From contig NZ_JANUGU010000009.1 of the NCBI RefSeq assembly GCF_024753145.1, positions 62,001 through 126,000 of the forward strand: DNA of 64,000 bases. Reading direction: 5' to 3'. The position numbers were made by a program, and so were the translations under genes. The DNA comes from Massilia terrae (GTDB lineage: Bacteria; Pseudomonadota; Gammaproteobacteria; Burkholderiales; Burkholderiaceae_D). How positions within the stretch are numbered: the first letter of the stretch is position 1; the number at the start of each line of letters is the position of its first letter. Positions 47,615 to 56,331 of this stretch are shown here, one piece after another. Below the pieces are notes generated by a model. That model worked only from the letters and a program-made list of their open reading frames with translations, ran no database searches and was not told the DNA's origin.

Positions 47615-50353
47615 TTAGAAGCTCTTGTTCAGCGCCAGCGATACGATCCGGCCGATCGGGTTGGTCAAGGTCGGGTCGAAGCCGCCGCCGCCGTTGGTGC
47701 TCTGGCCGATGTTCACGAACGGCGGCTTGCGGTTGAACGCGTTGACAACGCCCAGCGACACGGTGGTTCCGCCCACGCCATAGACCTTGTCGTCGATCTG
47801 GTAGGACAGGCGCAGGTCGATGGTGGTGTTGGACGCGACCTTCTGCGCCGGCGAGGCCAGGTTGTTGGTGTAGCCGTTGGTGTAGTTGACGTAGCCATTG
47901 GCGTACCACGGGCCGCTGTTCCAGGTACCGGCCAGGCGCGTCTTCAGGCGCATCGGGTTGAAGATCACGTTCAGGTAGTCGACCATCGGCGCGCCCGGCG
48001 AGTTGGCCACCTTGTAGCGGGTGAAGTAGGTGCCCGAAAGGCCGACGCCGAAATCGCCGAAGTCGTCGGTCGGGAAGCGGGTGCTGGCCTGGAAGTCGAT
48101 GCCGTCCGTGAGCGAGGAGCCGAGGTTCTTGTTGCGGCCATCGATGACCAGGGTCCAGGTCGATGGCAGCACGCCGCTGGAGAGCACGTTGTTGGCGATC
48201 AGCTGCGACACCAGGGCCGGCGACGGATTGCGGGTGATGATGCCGGTGCCGGCCAGCTGCGCTTCGCGGCCGAGCAGGGTCAGGTCGCTCAGGTAGCCGG
48301 TGATCTGGTTCTCGTACTTGATGTCGAAGAATGTCAGGCTGACCTTGGTGTTGTGGCCCCAGGCCGGCTCGAAGTCCACGCCCAGCGAGCGGGTGCGCGC
48401 GGTTTCCGGTTTCAGGTCCAGGTTCGGGCCGTTGTAGGCCACGCCCACGCGCAGCGCGCCGCCATTGGTCGGGTCGGCGTAGTTCTGGACGTACAGGCCG
48501 CCGACGCCGCCGTTGGCATAGCCGCGGATCTGGGTCAGGCCCGGCGCGCGGAACGAGGTGCCGTAGCTGCCGTGGACCGTGACGCCCTTGACCGGCGCCC
48601 AGTTCAGGCCCACCTTCGGGTTGTGCGTGTAGCCGACATCGCTGTAGCGGTCGACGCGGCCGGCCACGTCGAGGTCGAGCTTGTACACGCCCGGCAGCTG
48701 GTTCTTCTCGCTGACCAGCGGCGCGGCCAGCTCGGCGTACACCGAGTTCACGCGGCGCGACTCCTCGATCATGGCCGAGGTGGGCGCAGCCCAGGTGCCG
48801 CCGATCTGGCCGCCCTCGCCCTTGGTGCTCTGGCCTTCGTAGCCGACCGCGGCGCGCAGCGCGCCGCCCGGCAGCTGGGCCAGCGGGCCGTCGGCCTTGA
48901 GCTGGACGTCCTGGTAGGTGGTCTGGCCCGGCGAGATCGAAATCTTGTTGGCGATCGAGTCGAGCACGGCCCGCGAATTGGGGCCGCCGAACACGTTCAG
49001 GGCGGTCGCGGGATCGGTGCTCGCCAGCGCCGCGGTGAGCGCCGCGCTGTTCAAGCCGTGCACGGTGGCCGCCTGGTCCTTGTCGCGGCCCCAGGTGTAC
49101 AGCGCGCCCGCCTTCCAGCCGCCGGACAGGTTGATGTCGGCGCCGAAGGTCAGGTTGACGGCGCGCGAGTAGCCGACGTTATTGTTGAACGGCTCCTGGT
49201 TCAGGAACGAATAGGCGACGGTCTCGGAGCTGCCCGCCGGCGCACCGGCCGGGCGCACGTAGAACGGGTTGGCGCTGGGGACGGTCACGTTCGAAGCAAG
49301 CGCGCCGGACTGGAAGTCGTAGCCGCGGCGGGTGATGAAGCCGTCGGCGTACAGGCTGATGCCATTGCCGACGTCCTGGTTGAAGGTGAACATGCCGCTG
49401 TCGCGCTTCTGCTTGGGCAGGATGTCCTGGTACTGCAGGTTGTCGCACTTGTTGACGGTGCCGGCCGCCAGCTGGCCGGCGTTGGCCTTGGTCACGCCGC
49501 CAGCCGGGATCGCGTAGTTGGTGCCGCTGATGATGATGTTCCCCGGCGCGCACTGGGTCGAACGGAAGTCGCCGCCGCCCTGGGCGGTCAGGTCGCCGCG
49601 GAAGAAGTCGCGGTCCTGGCCGTTCAGCGAAGTATGCTCGTCGTGCTGGATCGCGACGGTGGCCTGGCCGCCCTTCCACTTGTGGCCCCACAGCGCGCCG
49701 GCCTGCTTTTCGTTGTAGCCGTCGGCGGTGCCGTAGCGGGCCATCGCTTCCACGCCCTCCACGTTACGGCGCAGGATCAGGTTGACCACGCCGGCCACGG
49801 CGTCGGAGCCGTAGATGGCGGAGGCGCCATCGGCAACGATCTCGACGCGCTGCAGGGCCAGGGTCGGGATGATCGAGGGGTCGATGCCCGAACCGGTGGT
49901 CCCCTGCGGCACCGCGCGGTGGCCGTTGATCAGGGTGAGGGTCGCGTACGGGCCGATGCCGCGCAGGTTGACCGAGGAGCCGTAGGTGATGTTGCCGCTG
50001 CCGCCGGCCTGGCCGCGCGAGCTGTCCGACACGCCCAGGTTGGCAACTTGCGGCACTTCCTGCAGCATTTGCGCGGTGCTGACCGCGCCGGAGGCTTCGA
50101 TGTCGCCGCGGCCGACCGAGACCACCGGCGAACCGACCGGCGCCATGCCGCGGATGCGGCTGCCGGTGACGACGATCTGTTCGACCGGCTCGGCAGCCTG
50201 CTGGACGGCGGCCGGCGCCGGCGCTGCCGCTTGCGCCTGCTCCTGCGCCTGGGCCGCACAGGCCGCGCAGACCAGCGCGACGCCCACGGCGATCTGGGTA
50301 AGTTGTCCGAACTTGCGCGAAGCGTTGCGCTCCGCCATCCTAGCTGCTGCCAT
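47615..50353 (-). CDS. TonB-dependent outer-membrane receptor (third of three)
   Basis: This 912-residue protein has a signal region (about residues 14-37, ending AAQAQ), a plug (IVVTGSRIRGMAPVG ... IVADGASAIYGSDAVAGVVNLIL) and a barrel ending in VSLALNKSF. I chose ATG 50353 because GGAGGAG lies 6-7 nt upstream. It opens the nine-gene operon that runs to 37490. It resembles the second receptor more than the first. Probable import of a phenolic ester or conjugate. Confidence 0.93.
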   Translation of the reverse strand: MAAARMAERNASRKFGQLTQIAVGVALVCAACAAQAQEQAQAAAPAPAAVQQAAEPVEQIVVTGSRIRGMAPVGSPVVSVGRGDIEASGAVSTAQMLQEVPQVANLGVSDSSRGQAGGSGNITYGSSVNLRGIGPYATLTLINGHRAVPQGTTGSGIDPSIIPTLALQRVEIVADGASAIYGSDAVAGVVNLILRRNVEGVEAMARYGTADGYNEKQAGALWGHKWKGGQATVAIQHDEHTSLNGQDRDFFRGDLTAQGGGDFRSTQCAPGNIIISGTNYAIPAGGVTKANAGQLAAGTVNKCDNLQYQDILPKQKRDSGMFTFNQDVGNGISLYADGFITRRGYDFQSGALASNVTVPSANPFYVRPAGAPAGSSETVAYSFLNQEPFNNNVGYSRAVNLTFGADINLSGGWKAGALYTWGRDKDQAATVHGLNSAALTAALASTDPATALNVFGGPNSRAVLDSIANKISISPGQTTYQDVQLKADGPLAQLPGGALRAAVGYEGQSTKGEGGQIGGTWAAPTSAMIEESRRVNSVYAELAAPLVSEKNQLPGVYKLDLDVAGRVDRYSDVGYTHNPKVGLNWAPVKGVTVHGSYGTSFRAPGLTQIRGYANGGVGGLYVQNYADPTNGGALRVGVAYNGPNLDLKPETARTRSLGVDFEPAWGHNTKVSLTFFDIKYENQITGYLSDLTLLGREAQLAGTGIITRNPSPALVSQLIANNVLSSGVLPSTWTLVIDGRNKNLGSSLTDGIDFQASTRFPTDDFGDFGVGLSGTYFTRYKVANSPGAPMVDYLNVIFNPMRLKTRLAGTWNSGPWYANGYVNYTNGYTNNLASPAQKVASNTTIDLRLSYQIDDKVYGVGGTTVSLGVVNAFNRKPPFVNIGQSTNGGGGFDPTLTNPIGRIVSLALNKSF

Positions 50354-50434
50354 TGTCGTCTCCTCCACGCTTGTCGGCGTGCGATGTTTTATGAAAGGTG
50401 CCCCGGACTGCGATCTGCTTACTTCCTGAAACTA

Positions 50435-50471
50435 ATGCTTATAGATTATAAGCATCTTGACCGGAACGCAA
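50435..50471 (-). promoter_or_regulatory. promoter with long palindromic operator, third TonB receptor operon
   Basis: A perfect 9-bp inverted repeat, ATGCTTATA / TATAAGCAT, with a 3-nt centre spans 50435-50455; its core CTTATAGATTATAAG fits the shared operator. On the minus strand it contains TATAAT (50450-50445); TTGCGT lies at 50471-50466, with a short 15-nt spacer. This is the most symmetric copy. Confidence 0.6.
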
Positions 50472-50624
50472 GCGCAACTTGGCTCTCGCGGGACACCTCC
50501 CATGGCTGTATTCGCTGTAAAATCGAGGAACAGCAGGGGGAAATGCCGGGCTCCCCTCTTCTTATGCCGAATTTATATATCAGCTTTATTCATAACCTTG
50601 AACGATAATACTGCAGAACGCGGC

Positions 50625-51563
50625 GTGACCGCGACGAATCTGACGATCCGCCAGCTCGAGGTGTTCGCGATGGCCAGCCGCTGCACCAGCTTCTCGGAGG
50701 CGGCCAAGCGCCTGGGCATCTCCCAGCCCTCGCTGTCGGCGACTGTGGCGAAATTGGAACAACAGCTCGGGCTGTCCCTGTTCGACCGCAGCAGCCGCTC
50801 CCTGCGCCTGACCGCCCAGGGCCAGCGGATGGCCGTGGTGGCCGGCGACCTGGTACGCAATTTCGAGGAAGCGGTGCGCAGCCTGGACGACGTCGCCAGC
50901 ACCCGGCGCGGCAGCACTTCGCTGGCGGTGGTGCCCTCGGTGGCCGCCGGGCTGGCGGCGCAGGCGCTCACGCTGTTCTACGAGGACTATCCGGACTTCC
51001 TGGTGACGCTGCACGACACGCCGGGCGCGCAGGCGGCGGCGATGGTCAACGACCGGGTGGTCGATTTCGGGATCTTCGCGCGGCCGGCGGAGCCGAGCGA
51101 CCTGCTGATGGAATCGCTGCTGCACGATCCCTTCGTGGTGGTGTGCCGCAGCGACAGCCCGCTGGCCGGGCGCAAGTCGGTGGGATGGGGAGACCTGGCC
51201 GAGATACCGCTGATCGTGGGCGGCATCGGGCGCCTGCGGCGCGACATCGAGAACGCCTGGCTGCAGGCGGGCCTGAACCTGCGGCCGCGCTTCGTGGTGG
51301 AGCAGATCCGCACCGCCCTGGCGCTGGTGGATGCGGGACTGGGCGTGACCCTGATCCCGCGCCTGCACCAGCTGGAGGCGCGCCAGGCCGGGCTGGCCAC
51401 GATCCCGGCGCGCATGCCGCTGGAACGCGAGCTGGTGATGGTGCGGCGCGCCGACCGCGTCTTGCCGGCGCCGGTCGAACACCTGATGGCGTGCTTCCGG
51501 CGCGCGGTGCTCAGCGCGGAGGAAGGCGCAGCGCCCCGTCGAGGCGGATCACTTCACCGTTGA
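50625..51563 (+). CDS. LysR-family regulator, divergent from the third TonB receptor
   Basis: This protein of about 312 residues has the LysR winged HTH (CTSFSEAAKRLGISQPSLSATVAKLEQQ in two parts) and an effector domain ending MVRRADRVLP. The start is uncertain: GTG 50625 gives a normal LysR N-terminus, TTG 50598 and ATG 50502 are in frame but have no ribosome site. It faces the TonB receptor operon across a gap with the operator. Its 3' end overlaps the convergent SDR gene by 53 nt. It likely controls one of its neighbours. Confidence 0.82.
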   Translation: MTATNLTIRQLEVFAMASRCTSFSEAAKRLGISQPSLSATVAKLEQQLGLSLFDRSSRSLRLTAQGQRMAVVAGDLVRNFEEAVRSLDDVASTRRGSTSLAVVPSVAAGLAAQALTLFYEDYPDFLVTLHDTPGAQAAAMVNDRVVDFGIFARPAEPSDLLMESLLHDPFVVVCRSDSPLAGRKSVGWGDLAEIPLIVGGIGRLRRDIENAWLQAGLNLRPRFVVEQIRTALALVDAGLGVTLIPRLHQLEARQAGLATIPARMPLERELVMVRRADRVLPAPVEHLMACFRRAVLSAEEGAAPRRGGSLHR

Positions 51564-52275
51564 GCGAAAGGTTGGTGACGATATGGGCGGCCAGGCGCGC
51601 GTATTCCTCGGCCTTGCCCAGCCGTTTCGGGAACGGGATCGAGGCGGCCAGCGAGGCTTGCACTTCCTCCGGCAGCTTGAATAGCAGCGGCGTCAGGAAC
51701 AGGCCCGGCGCGATCGTCATCACGCGCACGCCGAACTGGGCCAGGTCGCGCGCCAGCGGCAGGGTCAGCGAGGTCAGGCCGCCCTTGGACGCCGCGTACG
51801 CCTCCTGTCCCACCTGGCCGTCGTAGGCTGCCACCGACGAGGTCAGGATGATCACGCCGCGCTCGCCGTCTTCCAGCGGCTCGGTGGCGACCATCGCGGC
51901 CGCCGCCAGGCGCACCATATTGAAGGTGCCGATCAGGTTGACCTGGATGACGCGGCTGAACTCCTCCAGCGGCATCGGGCTGCCGTCGCGCCCCACCAGC
52001 CGCTTGGCGCCGCCGATGCCGGCGGCGTTGACCAGGATGCGCGCCGGACCATGGGCCGCGCTGGCGGCATGCAGCGCCGTTTCAACGCTGGCGCTGTCGC
52101 AGATGTCGCAGCGCAGCGCAAGGCCGCCCACTTCCGCCGCCAGCGCCTGCGCCAGTTCGTAGTTCACATCGAGGATCGCCACTTTGGCGCCCTGCGCCGC
52201 CAGTTCGCGCACGGTCTGCGCGCCCAGCCCCGATGCGCCGCCGGTGACCAGCGCCGCTTGTCCTGCTAATTTCAT
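51511..52275 (-). CDS. short-chain dehydrogenase/reductase, 3-hydroxyacyl-CoA dehydrogenase type
   Basis: This 254-residue SDR has the NAD motif TGGASGLG near residue 12, NAAGIGG near 87 and the catalytic Ser (SSVAAYDG) with Tyr-x3-Lys in YAASKGG. Its sequence resembles type II 3-hydroxyacyl-CoA dehydrogenases (HSD10-like), with ILDVNYELA after the second strand favouring NAD. It follows the thiolase gene by 10 nt. With the ligase, hydratase and thiolase it completes a beta-oxidation set for hydroxycinnamoyl-CoA. Confidence 0.88.
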   Translation of the reverse strand: MKLAGQAALVTGGASGLGAQTVRELAAQGAKVAILDVNYELAQALAAEVGGLALRCDICDSASVETALHAASAAHGPARILVNAAGIGGAKRLVGRDGSPMPLEEFSRVIQVNLIGTFNMVRLAAAAMVATEPLEDGERGVIILTSSVAAYDGQVGQEAYAASKGGLTSLTLPLARDLAQFGVRVMTIAPGLFLTPLLFKLPEEVQASLAASIPFPKRLGKAEEYARLAAHIVTNLSLNGEVIRLDGALRLPPR

Positions 52276-52285
52276 GTCCAGCTCC

Positions 52286-53530
52286 TTATTGGGTTGAATC
52301 CGGGTTCTCGAGCAGCAGCGCGATGCCCTGGCCGCCGCCGATGCAGGCCGAGGCCACGCCGTAGCGGCGCCCGCTCTCGCGAAGCGCGCGCGCGGCGGTG
52401 ATGGTCAGGCGCAAGCCGGTGGCGGCCAGCGGATGGCCGATCGCGATCGCGCCGCCGTTGACGTTCAGGCGATCCTGGTCCAGTCCCAGCTCGCGCGCCA
52501 CCGCCAGCACCTGGGCGCCCTGCGCCTCGTTGATCTCGAAGATGCCGACCTGGTCGAGCGCGATGCCGCTGCGCTCGAGCAGCAGGCGGATCGCCGGCGC
52601 CGGGCCGATGCCCATGATCTCGGGCGGCACGCCGGCGACGGCGGCCGCGGCCACCCGCGCCAGCGGGCGCTGCGAACGGGCGCGCGCGACGGCCCCGCTG
52701 GCGACGATGGCGGCGCCGGCGCCATCCACCAGCGCCGAGCTGTTGCCGGCGGTCTGCACGCCGTTGGGATAAAGGTTGCGAAGGCCGGCCAGCACCTCCA
52801 CCGGCGACGGGCGCACATGGGTGTCGACCGACAGCTCCTTCTGCTTGCCGGTGATGCGGATGGAACGTGTGGCGTAAGCTTCCAGCTCGAACTTCTCGTT
52901 CACCATGGCGACGATTTCGCCGGCGTGGAAACCGCGCGCCTGCGCCGCCACCGCGCGCTCGAAGGAACGGGCCGCGTAGGCATCCACTTCCTCGCGCCTG
53001 ATGCCGTACTTGACGGCCAGGTTCTCGGCCGTCTGCGGCATGGTGATGCCGGGCGCCGGGTCGATCAGCGCTTCCCACATATAGTCCTGGAACTCGACTG
53101 GCGCGCCCAGCTTGAAGCCGGTGCGATGGCCGAAGGCGGCGATCGGGTTGCGCGTCATCGACTCGGTGCCGACCACCAGCGCGGTGTCGGTATAGCCCAG
53201 CTTGATCTGGTCGGCCGCCTGGCGGAACAGCTCGAAACCGGTGCCGCAGATGCGCTGCACGTTCAGCGCCGTCACATGCTGCGGCACACCGGCGTACAGG
53301 CCAATATGGCGCGCGATCATGTACTGGAAGCAGTCGCCCGGCGCCATGTTCCCGGACAGGACCGAGCCGATGCTGTCGGCAGCAACGCCGGTGCGTTGCA
53401 GGATTTCGCGCGCCACCTTGATGCCAAGGTCGGTCGGCGACACGGCGCCCAGGCCGGTGCAATAGTCGACGAAGGGCGTGCGCACGCCGTCGAGCATCCA
53501 GACGTCGTCATATTCGGAATAGAAGGACAT
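52286..53530 (-). CDS. thiolase (acyl-CoA acetyltransferase)
   Basis: This 414-residue thiolase has the acyl-accepting Cys95 (VQRICGTGFE) and the C-terminal GHP (AIAIGHPLAATG) and SACIGGG motifs for the general-base His and Cys. I chose ATG 53530 because AGGAAG lies 8 nt upstream. It would split a 3-keto-3-aryl-propionyl-CoA to aroyl-CoA plus acetyl-CoA. It lies between the ligase and SDR genes. Confidence 0.9.
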   Translation of the reverse strand: MSFYSEYDDVWMLDGVRTPFVDYCTGLGAVSPTDLGIKVAREILQRTGVAADSIGSVLSGNMAPGDCFQYMIARHIGLYAGVPQHVTALNVQRICGTGFELFRQAADQIKLGYTDTALVVGTESMTRNPIAAFGHRTGFKLGAPVEFQDYMWEALIDPAPGITMPQTAENLAVKYGIRREEVDAYAARSFERAVAAQARGFHAGEIVAMVNEKFELEAYATRSIRITGKQKELSVDTHVRPSPVEVLAGLRNLYPNGVQTAGNSSALVDGAGAAIVASGAVARARSQRPLARVAAAAVAGVPPEIMGIGPAPAIRLLLERSGIALDQVGIFEINEAQGAQVLAVARELGLDQDRLNVNGGAIAIGHPLAATGLRLTITAARALRESGRRYGVASACIGGGQGIALLLENPDSTQ

Positions 53531-53543
53531 GTTCGCTTCCTGC

Positions 53544-55382
53544 TCAATTGGGTTGGATGAAGAACGGCGCATTGCCGTCGTACAGGGCCTGCACCAGCAT
53601 GGCGCGGTGGGTCAGCATGGCGCGCTGGTTGATCGAGCCCTTGTCGGTGATTTCGCCGCGGTCGATGTTCGGCACCTCGTGCATCAGGCAGGCGCGCTTG
53701 ACGCGGGTGGCGCTGCCGGTGCCCTGGTCGTGCATCTGCTGGACCAGGGCGCCAAAGAAGCCGCGCACGGCCGGCGCGTCCAGCACCTCGGCGTTGGTGG
53801 CCGCCTCGCCCAGGGCGGCCAGCTCGCGGCACAGCGCCAGGCGCGGGATGATCATGAGGCCGATTTCGCCGCGGTCGTGGCCCGTCACCACCACGTCCTG
53901 CAGGTAAGGCGCGCCGGCACGGATCACGCGCTCGCGCAGCGGGCCGACGCTGACCCAGGTGCCGGTGTTGAGCTTGAAGTCCTCGGCCACGCGGCCGTCG
54001 AACACGAAGCCCAGTTCCGGCCGGGCCGGATCGCGCCACTTGACCGCGTCGCCGGAGCACAGGAACCCCTCGTCGTCGAACATGCCGGCGCTTTCCTCCG
54101 GGGCGCGCCAGTAGCCCGGCGTGACGTTCGGGCCGCGGTAGCGGATTTCGGTCTTGTCGCCGTCCCTCACCAGCTTCACTTCCATGCCGGGGCAAGGCGT
54201 GCCCAGCTCGCCGGCGCGCGCTTCGTTACTGAGCACGAACAGGGCGCAGGGCGCGGTCTCGGTCATGCCCAGGCCGGTGGTCATCACGATGCGCTCGCCG
54301 CATTCGGCTTCGGCGCTGGCGTGCATCTGGTCCCATACCGGCTGCGACAGCGCGGCCCCGGCGTAGAACTGCAGCTTGAGGCGGCTGTAGTAATGGCGGC
54401 GCAGCCCGGGATCGCGGCCCAGCGCCTGCGCCACTTCTTCCCAGCCCTTGGGCACGTTGAAGTAGATGGTCGGCGCCACCTCGCGCAGGTTCTGCAGGGT
54501 GATGCCGATGTGCTGGGGCGTCGGCTTGCCGTCGTCGATGTACAGGGTGCCGCCGTTGAACAGCACCAGGTTGACGTCCTTGCTGCCGCCGAAGGTATGG
54601 TTCCAGGGCAGCCAGTCGAGCAGCACCGGCGGCTCCTCGGCCAGGAAGGGCCAGCACTGCAGCAGCATCTGCTGGTTCGAGCACAGCATGCGCTGGGTGG
54701 TCACCACCGCTTTCGGCAGCTTGGTCGAGCCCGAAGTAAACAGGAACTTGACGATGGTGTCCGGCCCGGTCGCCTGGCGCGCCGCTTCCACCGCCGGCGT
54801 CGGCTTCGTCGCCAGCAGGCTGGCAAAACTGGTGGACTTGCGGCCGGCCACCTCGCCGCGCGCCAGCACCAGCTCCACGTCCGCCGGGATCGCGGCCGCG
54901 ATGCCGGGTCCGAACGCGGCGCCGTCGGCCGCGAACACCAGTCCCGGCTGCAGCACATTGACCACATGGCGCAGCTTGTTGTAGTCGCCCGACTGCAGCG
55001 AATAAGCCGGCGACACCGGCGCATACGGCACCCCGGCGTACTGGCAGGCCAGCGCCAGCTGGGCGTGTTCGAGGTCGTTCCCGGACAGGATCAGCACCGG
55101 CCGTTCGGCCGACAGGCCGCGCTCGACCAGGGCCTGGCCCAGTGCCTGGGCGCTCTTCAGGGCATCGGCGTAGCTGAGGTGGCGCCACGCGCCCTCCTCC
55201 TTGCGCGCCATGTAGCTGCGATCGGGCGCGGTGGCGGCCCAGTGCAGCAGCAGGTCGGTGGTGCGGTCGGCGTAGCGTTGGAGCGGCGCCCTGGCGCTGA
55301 CGTAGGTGGCGGCCGGCGTTTCGCGGACCTCCACGTCGGCCAGGGCGAAGTTCACCGGACGGTAGCGGGCTTTCTCGGCCAT
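53544..55382 (-). CDS. fcs: feruloyl-CoA synthetase-like acyl-CoA ligase
   Basis: This 612-residue AMP-forming ligase has the P-loop FTSGSTKLPKAVV, WNHTFGG, GLGMTETAP and the C-terminal DRGEITDKGSIN with the catalytic Lys. Length and the YFNVPKGWEEV segment resemble FcsA-type feruloyl-CoA synthetases rather than the shorter 4CL-like enzymes. It would activate ferulate, caffeate or p-coumarate. AAGGAG lies 7 nt before the ATG. It follows the enoyl-CoA hydratase gene by 32 nt. Confidence 0.88.
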   Translation of the reverse strand: MAEKARYRPVNFALADVEVRETPAATYVSARAPLQRYADRTTDLLLHWAATAPDRSYMARKEEGAWRHLSYADALKSAQALGQALVERGLSAERPVLILSGNDLEHAQLALACQYAGVPYAPVSPAYSLQSGDYNKLRHVVNVLQPGLVFAADGAAFGPGIAAAIPADVELVLARGEVAGRKSTSFASLLATKPTPAVEAARQATGPDTIVKFLFTSGSTKLPKAVVTTQRMLCSNQQMLLQCWPFLAEEPPVLLDWLPWNHTFGGSKDVNLVLFNGGTLYIDDGKPTPQHIGITLQNLREVAPTIYFNVPKGWEEVAQALGRDPGLRRHYYSRLKLQFYAGAALSQPVWDQMHASAEAECGERIVMTTGLGMTETAPCALFVLSNEARAGELGTPCPGMEVKLVRDGDKTEIRYRGPNVTPGYWRAPEESAGMFDDEGFLCSGDAVKWRDPARPELGFVFDGRVAEDFKLNTGTWVSVGPLRERVIRAGAPYLQDVVVTGHDRGEIGLMIIPRLALCRELAALGEAATNAEVLDAPAVRGFFGALVQQMHDQGTGSATRVKRACLMHEVPNIDRGEITDKGSINQRAMLTHRAMLVQALYDGNAPFFIQPN

Positions 55383-55414
55383 GATGTCTCCTTGTCTTTT
55401 TTTGACTGGCCGTG

Positions 55415-56203
55415 TCAGCCTGCCTGGCGCACTTTATTGGCTTTGGCGTCGAGGAAGGCCGCCAGCCGCTTCTGCGTATCGGGGTCGCTCGCCGCCACCG
55501 ACGCCATCAATGCCTCGGTCATCAGGCCATCCTGGATTGACTGGTCGGCGATGCGCGGCAGGACGTGCATCACGCCGAAATTGGTCATCGGCGCATTGGA
55601 GGCGATCTTTTCGGCCAGCTCCATCGCCTTTTGCAGGCCGCTGCCCGGCTCCACCAGATAGTGGCTGATGCCGGCCGCGTGGCCTTCTTCCGCCGACAGC
55701 ACCCGTCCGGTCAGCATCATGTCGGTCATGCGCGACACGCCGACCAGGCGCGCGATGCGCACCGAACCGCCGCCGCCCACGAACAGGCCGCGCGAGCCTT
55801 CCGGCAGCGCATAGAAAGCCGAGGTCTCGGCCACCCGGACATGGCAGGCACTGGCCAGCTCCAGGCCGCCGCCCACCACGGCGCCGTGCAGCAGTGCCAC
55901 CACCGGCACCCGGCCGAAGGCGATGCGCTCGAAGGCGGCATGCCACATGCGGGAATGGAATACGGCTTCGGTAGTGTTGTTTTCGCGGACTTCGGACAGG
56001 TCCAGGCCCGCGCAGAAGGCCGGGCCGTCGCCGACCAGCACTGCCGCGCGCGCCGATTCCGGCAGGGATTCGAAGCAGACCTGCAGCTCGCGCACCAGGT
56101 CGTCGCTGAGCGCGTTGCGCTTGACGGACCGGCACAGGGTGATCTTCGCCACGGCGCCGATCATTTCGATGCTCAACAGCGGGGTATCCGGTTTCTGGCT
56201 CAT
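55415..56203 (-). CDS. enoyl-CoA hydratase/isomerase family protein
   Basis: This 262-residue crotonase-fold protein has the oxyanion segments FCAGLDL (Gly66) and GGGLEL. Of the two Glu used by classical hydratases, the first is present (Glu135 in ALPEG) but the second is Asp161 (MTDMMLTG). It probably hydrates hydroxycinnamoyl-CoA. It could also be a hydratase-lyase that makes the aldehyde directly, but the thiolase and SDR in the operon favour beta-oxidation. It is the first gene of the operon, with operator and promoter at 56243-56277. Confidence 0.86.
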   Translation of the reverse strand: MSQKPDTPLLSIEMIGAVAKITLCRSVKRNALSDDLVRELQVCFESLPESARAAVLVGDGPAFCAGLDLSEVRENNTTEAVFHSRMWHAAFERIAFGRVPVVALLHGAVVGGGLELASACHVRVAETSAFYALPEGSRGLFVGGGGSVRIARLVGVSRMTDMMLTGRVLSAEEGHAAGISHYLVEPGSGLQKAMELAEKIASNAPMTNFGVMHVLPRIADQSIQDGLMTEALMASVAASDPDTQKRLAAFLDAKANKVRQAG

Positions 56204-56242
56204 TTTATGGTTCTTCCTTAAAAATACAGGTCGTTCTTAATG

Positions 56243-56277
56243 GTTATATCTTATAACGATATTGTTGCGGTTCGCAA
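56243..56277 (-). promoter_or_regulatory. promoter and operator of the hydroxycinnamoyl-CoA operon
   Basis: On the minus strand TTGCGA (56277-56272) and TATAAG (56255-56250) are spaced by 16 nt. The perfect palindrome GTTATATCTTATAAC at 56243-56257 covers the -10. Confidence 0.65.
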
Positions 56278-56300
56278 GCGGTTTGGTTATTATGCATAAC
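56265..56300 (+). promoter_or_regulatory. promoter and operator of the CoA-transferase gene
   Basis: On the plus strand TTGCGG (56265-56270) and TATTAT (56288-56293) are spaced by 17 nt. The palindrome GTTATTATGCATAAC at 56286-56300 covers the -10. Its centre lies 43 bp from that of the operator at 56243, about four helical turns, so both could be bound on one face of the DNA. Confidence 0.65.
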
Positions 56301-56331
56301 TATTACCACATATATAGAGTTGGAGATTTCC

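Noticed and set aside
47543-50608. Long plus-strand open frame (1021 codons) opposite the third TonB receptor
   Set aside because: Antisense shadow: low-complexity Val/Ala/Gly/Arg composition and full overlap with a clear receptor gene.
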